From assembly GCA_003696725.1 (NCBI GenBank), contig RFGI01000072.1, positions 1 through 44,762 on the forward strand: a stretch of 44,762 nucleotides of DNA. Reading direction: 5' to 3'. Under the pieces are notes generated by a model, which was given only the letters and a program-made list of their open reading frames with translations, searched no databases and was not told the DNA's origin. Shown one piece after another: positions 39,967 to 44,762 of this stretch (positions within the stretch are counted from its first letter, which is position 1; every line of letters begins with the position of its first letter). The stretch comes from Planctomycetota bacterium (lineage in GTDB: Bacteria > Planctomycetota > Phycisphaerae > Phycisphaerales > UBA1924). Both the position numbers and the translations under genes were made by a program.

Positions 39967-41481
39967 CTAGCCGCCCAGGGCGTCGGCGTCGGCGACGGCC
40001 GCGCCTTGCTCGGCGAGCCAGCCGTCGATCACTTGCACGATCGATTCCTGGAGCGCCTTGACCCGGGAGATCGGCACGCGGTGCTGCGGGATGTCGTTCA
40101 CCAGCACGCTGAAGACCACGGCCCGGCCGGTGTCCGCGTCGAGCACGTACCCGCTCAGGCAGGACACCCGGCTGATGTACCCGCTCTTGGCCCGCACGAC
40201 GCCGGCGAGGTCCATGCCGCGGAACCGGCTCGCGAGCGTCCCCTCGTCCCCCGCGATCGGCAGGGACTCGATGAACGCGTCGCCCGCGCGCTCGTCCTGC
40301 GCCAGCCGCGCCAGCCACCGCGCCATCGCCCCCGGGGTGACGCGGTTGTCGCGTGACAGGCCCGACCCGTCGGCGATGACCGTCGCCGCGGCGTCGGCGG
40401 GGCCCAGCGTCTCCTCGATCGTCATCCGCACTACGGCGGCGCCCGTCTCGAAGGCGCCCGCCCGCCCCGTCACCTCCCGGCCCAGGCGCTTGAGCAGGGC
40501 CTCGGCGTAGAGGTTCTGCGAGTCGACGTTGCACCGCCTCAAGACGGTCGAGATCGGCGAGCGCACGACCGCGATCGTCTCGCCCGGCGCTGGCGGGGCG
40601 TCGCCCGCGCGCACGACGCGCACCGCGGGCTCGCCCAGCCCGGCGCGCGCCAGGCGGTCGGCCAGCAGCCGGCCGGCCACCATGGGCGGGTCGTGGACCG
40701 CGACCGGGATCGGCTCGGCGAGCGTGTGCCGCAGGGCCCCGAACACCGTCATCTCGTTGCTCGTGGCGGGCCTGGCCACCCACACCGTGTTCTGCCCGCG
40801 GTCGACGGTCCGCGCCCGGTTGCGCACGCGGAGCCACGGCGCCGAGGGCTCCAGCGTGACCCGCGGCGGCTGGCCCGGCTGGTCCCGCGCCAGGTAGAAC
40901 GACACCACGTTCGTGTAGAAATTCAACCCCGCGACCTCGGCCGCGTACCACCGGTTGAGCTGGTCTGCGGGCCAGGACGGGTGCACGAACCGGTCGTCGA
41001 ACACGCTCGCGTCGACCACGACCTCGTCCACGGGCCCGCCCGAGCGCCGGACCGCGTCAACCCACCGGCCCAGGAGGTCCTCCACGCCAAGGCCCATCTC
41101 CTCCAGAAGCGCGGGGTCGGCCAGCGCCGGGTCGCCCGAGCCGCGCAGCGCCAGGGTCCCGCCGGCGCGCTCCAGCGTGGTGCGGAACTCGAACGACTCG
41201 CCCAGGACCAGCAGCGCGGCGCCGGTGGTCAGGAGTTTCATGTTCGACGCGGGGATGAACGCCTCGCCGTCGCGGATCGCGGCGAGCGTGTCGCCCGTCT
41301 GCACGTCGATGACCGACACCCCCACGCGGGCCTCGCCCAGGGGCGTGTGCGCCAGCAGGACCTCGATCTGGGTGTCGAGCGACTGCCCCACGGCCACGGG
41401 CGCGGCGAGCACCGCGGCGAGCACCGCGGCGAAGACCGCGGCGATCCAGGTCCATCGCTGGTGTGCTCCGACGGTTCGCAT
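39967..41481 (-). CDS. dacB: D-alanyl-D-alanine carboxypeptidase/endopeptidase (PBP4 type)
   Basis: SNMKLLT (SxxK), SQNLYAE (SxN), RAKSGYISRVSCLSGY (KTG-like); signal peptide. Confidence 0.9.
   Translation of the reverse strand: MRTVGAHQRWTWIAAVFAAVLAAVLAAPVAVGQSLDTQIEVLLAHTPLGEARVGVSVIDVQTGDTLAAIRDGEAFIPASNMKLLTTGAALLVLGESFEFRTTLERAGGTLALRGSGDPALADPALLEEMGLGVEDLLGRWVDAVRRSGGPVDEVVVDASVFDDRFVHPSWPADQLNRWYAAEVAGLNFYTNVVSFYLARDQPGQPPRVTLEPSAPWLRVRNRARTVDRGQNTVWVARPATSNEMTVFGALRHTLAEPIPVAVHDPPMVAGRLLADRLARAGLGEPAVRVVRAGDAPPAPGETIAVVRSPISTVLRRCNVDSQNLYAEALLKRLGREVTGRAGAFETGAAVVRMTIEETLGPADAAATVIADGSGLSRDNRVTPGAMARWLARLAQDERAGDAFIESLPIAGDEGTLASRFRGMDLAGVVRAKSGYISRVSCLSGYVLDADTGRAVVFSVLVNDIPQHRVPISRVKALQESIVQVIDGWLAEQGAAVADADALGG
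41402..41437 (-). repeat. 12-nt tandem repeat, three units, in dacB signal peptide
   Basis: GCGGCGAGCACC GCGGCGAGCACC GCGGCGAAGACC on + strand; encodes AVFAAVLAAVLAA. Confidence 0.7.
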
Positions 41482-41620
41482 GACGCGGCCTCCGTGCCGG
41501 GGCGACGGGCCGCCCCTTGGGACAGCCTATCGGCGCCGGCGGGGCGCGCCCTGCACCCACGGCCGCGGGCCCGTGCGGTACACTCCGCCCGCGCGCGCTG
41601 CGCCGAGGAGGACCCGCCCG

Positions 41621-41986
41621 GTGGCCGAGGCCAAACCGATCATCGAGTTCGCCAACTTCGCCAAGGTGGACCTGCGCGTCGCCCGCGTCACCGAGGCCGA
41701 GCCCCACCCCAACGCCGACCGCCTGCTCCGGCTGCGGGTCGACGACGGGTCCGGTGAGCCGAGGCAGATCTGCGCCGGCATCCGCGGGCACTACGACCCC
41801 GCGGACCTCGTCGGCCGGCTGATCGTGATCGTCGCCAACCTCAAGCCGCGCACGATCCGCGGCGAGGAGAGCCGGGGCATGCTCCTGGCGGCCAGCGACG
41901 CGCCGAAAGACGACCCCGACGCGGAGCGCCGCGTTGTCCTCCTGACCCCGATGAGCGACATCGACCCGGGTTCGATCGTCTCCTGA
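41621..41986 (+). CDS. Stand-alone tRNA-binding domain protein (MetG C-terminal/CsaA-like)
   Basis: FAKVDLRVARVTEAEPHPNADRLLRLRVDDG, LKPRTIRGEESRGMLLAAS; GTG start with SD GAGGAGGA. Confidence 0.85.
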   Translation: MAEAKPIIEFANFAKVDLRVARVTEAEPHPNADRLLRLRVDDGSGEPRQICAGIRGHYDPADLVGRLIVIVANLKPRTIRGEESRGMLLAASDAPKDDPDAERRVVLLTPMSDIDPGSIVS

Positions 41987-41999
41987 GCCGCCCGCGCCG

Positions 42000-43157
42000 A
42001 TGCCCGCGACACAGACCAGCCCGGACGCGCGGCTCGCCGACCTCTCCCGGCTCGGCTGCGCGGGCCAGCCCGTCGGCCCCGACGACGCCCGCTGGATCCT
42101 GACCGAAGAGGCGGTCCCGCTCCTGCCGCTGGCCCACGCGGCGGGGCTGGTCCGCCGGCGGTTCTTCGGCGACCGCGTGCAGGTGCACATGCTGCACAAC
42201 GTGCAGTGCGGCGCCTGCCCGGAGGATTGCGGGTATTGCGGCCAGGCCCGCACCTCCGACGCCCCCATCGCGGCGCACAAGCTCAAAGGGCGCGACGAGA
42301 TCCTCGCCGAAGCGAAGCGCGCCAAGGACGCCGGCGCGTTCCGCTACTGCATGGTGCTCTCCGGGCGCGGGCCCGACGACGCCGACGTGGACTTCATGGC
42401 CGGGTGCATCCGCGAGGTCAAGGCCCGGTTCGGGCTCGAGACCTGCCTCAGCGCCGGGTTGATGGACGAGGCCAAGGCCCGTCGGCTCAAGGACGCCGGG
42501 CTCGACCGCCTCAACCACAACCTCAACACATCCAAGGCCCGGTACCCCGACATCTGCTCCACGCACACCTACGGCGATCGCGTCGAGACGCTGCGCGCCG
42601 CCCGGTCCGCGGGCCTGGCCGTGTGCTCCGGGCTGATCGTGGGCATGGGTGAGAGCGCCGACGACATCATCGAGGTCGGGCGCCATCTCCGGGCCCTGGG
42701 CGCCGAGTCCATCCCCGTCAACTTCCTGGTCCCCATCCCCGGCAACGCGATCACCCGGCCGGTCTCGTGCGGGGCGCCGCTGACGCCCGCGTTCTGCCTG
42801 CGCGTGCTGTGCGCCATGCGGCTGCTGAACCCCTCGGCGGAGATCCGTATGGCGGCGGGACGGGAGATCCACCTGCGGTCGCTCCAGCCGGTCGCCCTGG
42901 AGCCGGCCAACTCCCTCTTCATCGACGGGTACCTGCTGACCCGCGGAAGCCCCGCGTTCGAGACCCTGCGCATGATCCGCGACGCGGGCTTCACCGTCGC
43001 CCTGCCCGCGGGCGGGGCCACCGACGAACTGCGGGCGCTGCTCGACGCGCTGGACGCGCCCGGGCCGGAGATCGGCGTCATCAAGGACGAGCACGTCTCG
43101 CCGCGCAAGCTCGCCCGTCTGAGCGTCTCCGCCGAGCCCGCCGGCCATGATCCGTGA
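42000..43157 (+). CDS. bioB: Biotin synthase
   Basis: Radical SAM CPEDCGYC, LETCLSAGLM, LDRLNHNLNTS, CSGLIVGMGES, IRMAAGREIH. Confidence 0.9.
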   Translation: MPATQTSPDARLADLSRLGCAGQPVGPDDARWILTEEAVPLLPLAHAAGLVRRRFFGDRVQVHMLHNVQCGACPEDCGYCGQARTSDAPIAAHKLKGRDEILAEAKRAKDAGAFRYCMVLSGRGPDDADVDFMAGCIREVKARFGLETCLSAGLMDEAKARRLKDAGLDRLNHNLNTSKARYPDICSTHTYGDRVETLRAARSAGLAVCSGLIVGMGESADDIIEVGRHLRALGAESIPVNFLVPIPGNAITRPVSCGAPLTPAFCLRVLCAMRLLNPSAEIRMAAGREIHLRSLQPVALEPANSLFIDGYLLTRGSPAFETLRMIRDAGFTVALPAGGATDELRALLDALDAPGPEIGVIKDEHVSPRKLARLSVSAEPAGHDP

Positions 43158-43557
43158 GATCGCCGTCGGCACGCCCGGCGCCGGCCTCCTCGACATCACG
43201 GCCGAGATCGCGGGCGTCGTCGCCGACGCCGCGATCGATGAGGGGCTCTGCACCGTCTTCGTGCGCCACACCTCCGCGAGCCTGGTGATCCAGGAAGCCG
43301 CCGACCCCTCGGCCCGGCAGGACCTGGAGCGCTGGCTCGACCGGCTGGTCCCGCCGGGCGACCCGCTCTACACGCACACCGCCGAGGGCCCGGACGACAT
43401 GCCCAGCCACATCAAAAGCGCCCTGACCGCGACGAGCCTGTCGATCCCGGTCATCCGCGGCGCTCTGGGGCTGGGGACCTGGCAGGGCGTGTACCTGTGG
43501 GAGCACCGGTCGGCGCCGCACCGCCGGCGAGTGCTGGTGCACGTCGCGGCTGGGTGA
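43147..43557 (+). CDS. yjbQ: YjbQ family protein (UPF0047; secondary thiamine-phosphate synthase-type)
   Basis: DITAEIAGVV, VFVRHTSASLVIQE, MPSHIKSAL, GTWQGVYLWEHR. Confidence 0.92.
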   Translation: MIREIAVGTPGAGLLDITAEIAGVVADAAIDEGLCTVFVRHTSASLVIQEAADPSARQDLERWLDRLVPPGDPLYTHTAEGPDDMPSHIKSALTATSLSIPVIRGALGLGTWQGVYLWEHRSAPHRRRVLVHVAAG

Positions 43558-43564
43558 CGGCGGC

Positions 43565-44762
43565 TCACTCCGCGTCGCGCTGGGGCCCGCGGCCGGCGGG
43601 CTCGGCCTGCATGTACAGCGGCAGGTAGCGGTAATAGACCTCCAGGCTCAGCGTGCACAGGGCCGTCTGGTACACCCGGCCCGCGATGCGCGACCAGCGG
43701 TCAGCCGGGTCCCACGAGCCCGCGGCGAGCCCGTCGCCGCGCTGCTGCGCTAAGAGTTCGCGGGTCAGCGCCTCGTTCCACTGCGCCCACGGCTCGCCCT
43801 GGTGCTGGAACAGCGCCAGCGTGCCGTAGTACCACAGGTAGGTGTTCGCGTCGCGCTCCCAGTCCGGGGGTTCGGCGACGACGAACGACGCGGACTGGAC
43901 CATCCGCGCCTCGTCGCGCCCCCGGCCGAGCAGCTGCTGCACGAACATGCCCTCGGCCGTCATCGAGCGCGTCGGCGGCATCCCCGGCTGGTACGCGTAG
44001 AGCCCCGCGGCCCGCGGGCGGCTGACACGCTCCAGCCAGGCCCGAGACTGGGCGAATGACTCCTCCGGCACGCGCAGGCCCACGCGCCGGGCGCTCGCCA
44101 GGGCCATCACCTGCCAGCCGAGCACGGACGTGTCGCCGGCCATCCCCGGCTCGTAGCGCCACCCGCCGGCGTCGGCGTTGTGCGCCCGGGTGATGAAGTC
44201 GATCGCCCGCTGCGCCGGCTCGCGCAGCAGCGGGTCGCCCGTCATCCCGAACGCCTCGCACAGCGCGATCGCCGCGATCCCCTGCGAGTACATGGTCTCG
44301 CCGGAGCGGATGTCGCCGGCCTCGTCGAGATTCGCCAGCAGGAAGTCGAGCGCCCGCCGGACGACCATGCGGTGCTCGGAGTCCTTGGTGTGGGTGTAGT
44401 CGGCGCCGAGGTAGCACAGCGCCGCGAGCCCGGTCAGCGCGACGTCCACGTCGGCGCGGGCCCGGCCCCCGCACTGCCCGCACCCGTCGTCGAAGTCGCG
44501 CCCGGACCACCGGCCGTCGGGCGACTGGTGCCGGGCCAGCCAGTCCAGGGCCAGGGCGACGGCCCGCTCGGTCTCGTCGCTGCCGCCCAGGCGCTCGACG
44601 AGCTCCCGCCGCTGCTCGGGGTCGCGCTGCGGGTAGACGGTCTCGGGCGGGGCCGTCTCGGTGGGGACGGCCAGCGCCAGCGCGGGCGCCAGCGGCGCAG
44701 GCGCTTCGGCGAGATCGAGCGCCGGCGCCGGCGCGACGGCGGGCGTCGCGTCGGGCGCGTCC
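43565..44762 (-). CDS. Prenyltransferase/squalene-oxidase-repeat protein, 5' truncated by window edge
   Basis: Repeats LDWLARHQSPDGRWSG, ALDFLLANLDEAGD, AIDFITRAHNADAGGWRYEPG. Frame is open to 44762 upstream of the track start at 44449. Confidence 0.8.
   Translation of the reverse strand, partial: DAPDATPAVAPAPALDLAEAPAPLAPALALAVPTETAPPETVYPQRDPEQRRELVERLGGSDETERAVALALDWLARHQSPDGRWSGRDFDDGCGQCGGRARADVDVALTGLAALCYLGADYTHTKDSEHRMVVRRALDFLLANLDEAGDIRSGETMYSQGIAAIALCEAFGMTGDPLLREPAQRAIDFITRAHNADAGGWRYEPGMAGDTSVLGWQVMALASARRVGLRVPEESFAQSRAWLERVSRPRAAGLYAYQPGMPPTRSMTAEGMFVQQLLGRGRDEARMVQSASFVVAEPPDWERDANTYLWYYGTLALFQHQGEPWAQWNEALTRELLAQQRGDGLAAGSWDPADRWSRIAGRVYQTALCTLSLEVYYRYLPLYMQAEPAGRGPQRDAE

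Overview
This is a GC-rich, gene-dense bacterial chromosomal window. It is probably from the PVC superphylum, Planctomycetes/Phycisphaerae-like, judged from a PEP-CTERM-type sorting tail, the TGETPVP/HGRDARAT-type dispersed palindrome and gene content. It holds about 39 mostly housekeeping genes. They include ygfZ-like, asnB, a chorismate mutase-TyrA fusion, a methionine-cycle operon (ArsR-methyltransferase fusion, ahcY, DoxX-like, metF), a CDF transporter with mnmG, a LuxR regulator with kynA, phoU, ispG, a fur-like gene, two PilZ genes, aroK, ileS, plsC/cmk/a TIM-barrel gene, gcvH, a MacB-like ABC pair, an SO_0444-type permease, uvrB, uvrA, dacB, a MetG-C-like gene, bioB, yjbQ and a truncated squalene-oxidase-repeat gene. 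I saw no phage, transposase, CRISPR array, rRNA or obvious tRNA. The most interesting signals are non-coding. (1) A -10-like TANNNT hexamer sits 6-10 nt before the start codon of at least eight genes, suggesting leaderless transcription. (2) Two copies of a covarying intergenic hairpin lie between convergent genes. (3) A palindrome spans the promoter/start of an ArsR-methyltransferase regulator heading the ahcY-metF operon. (4) The divergent permease/uvrB pair has interlocked promoters in 41 bp. (5) The luxR leader and the promoter at 22.4 kb are highly palindromic. (6) uvrB contains a sharp island of A/T-ending codons. All identifications are from reading sequence and recalling family motifs; no search was run.
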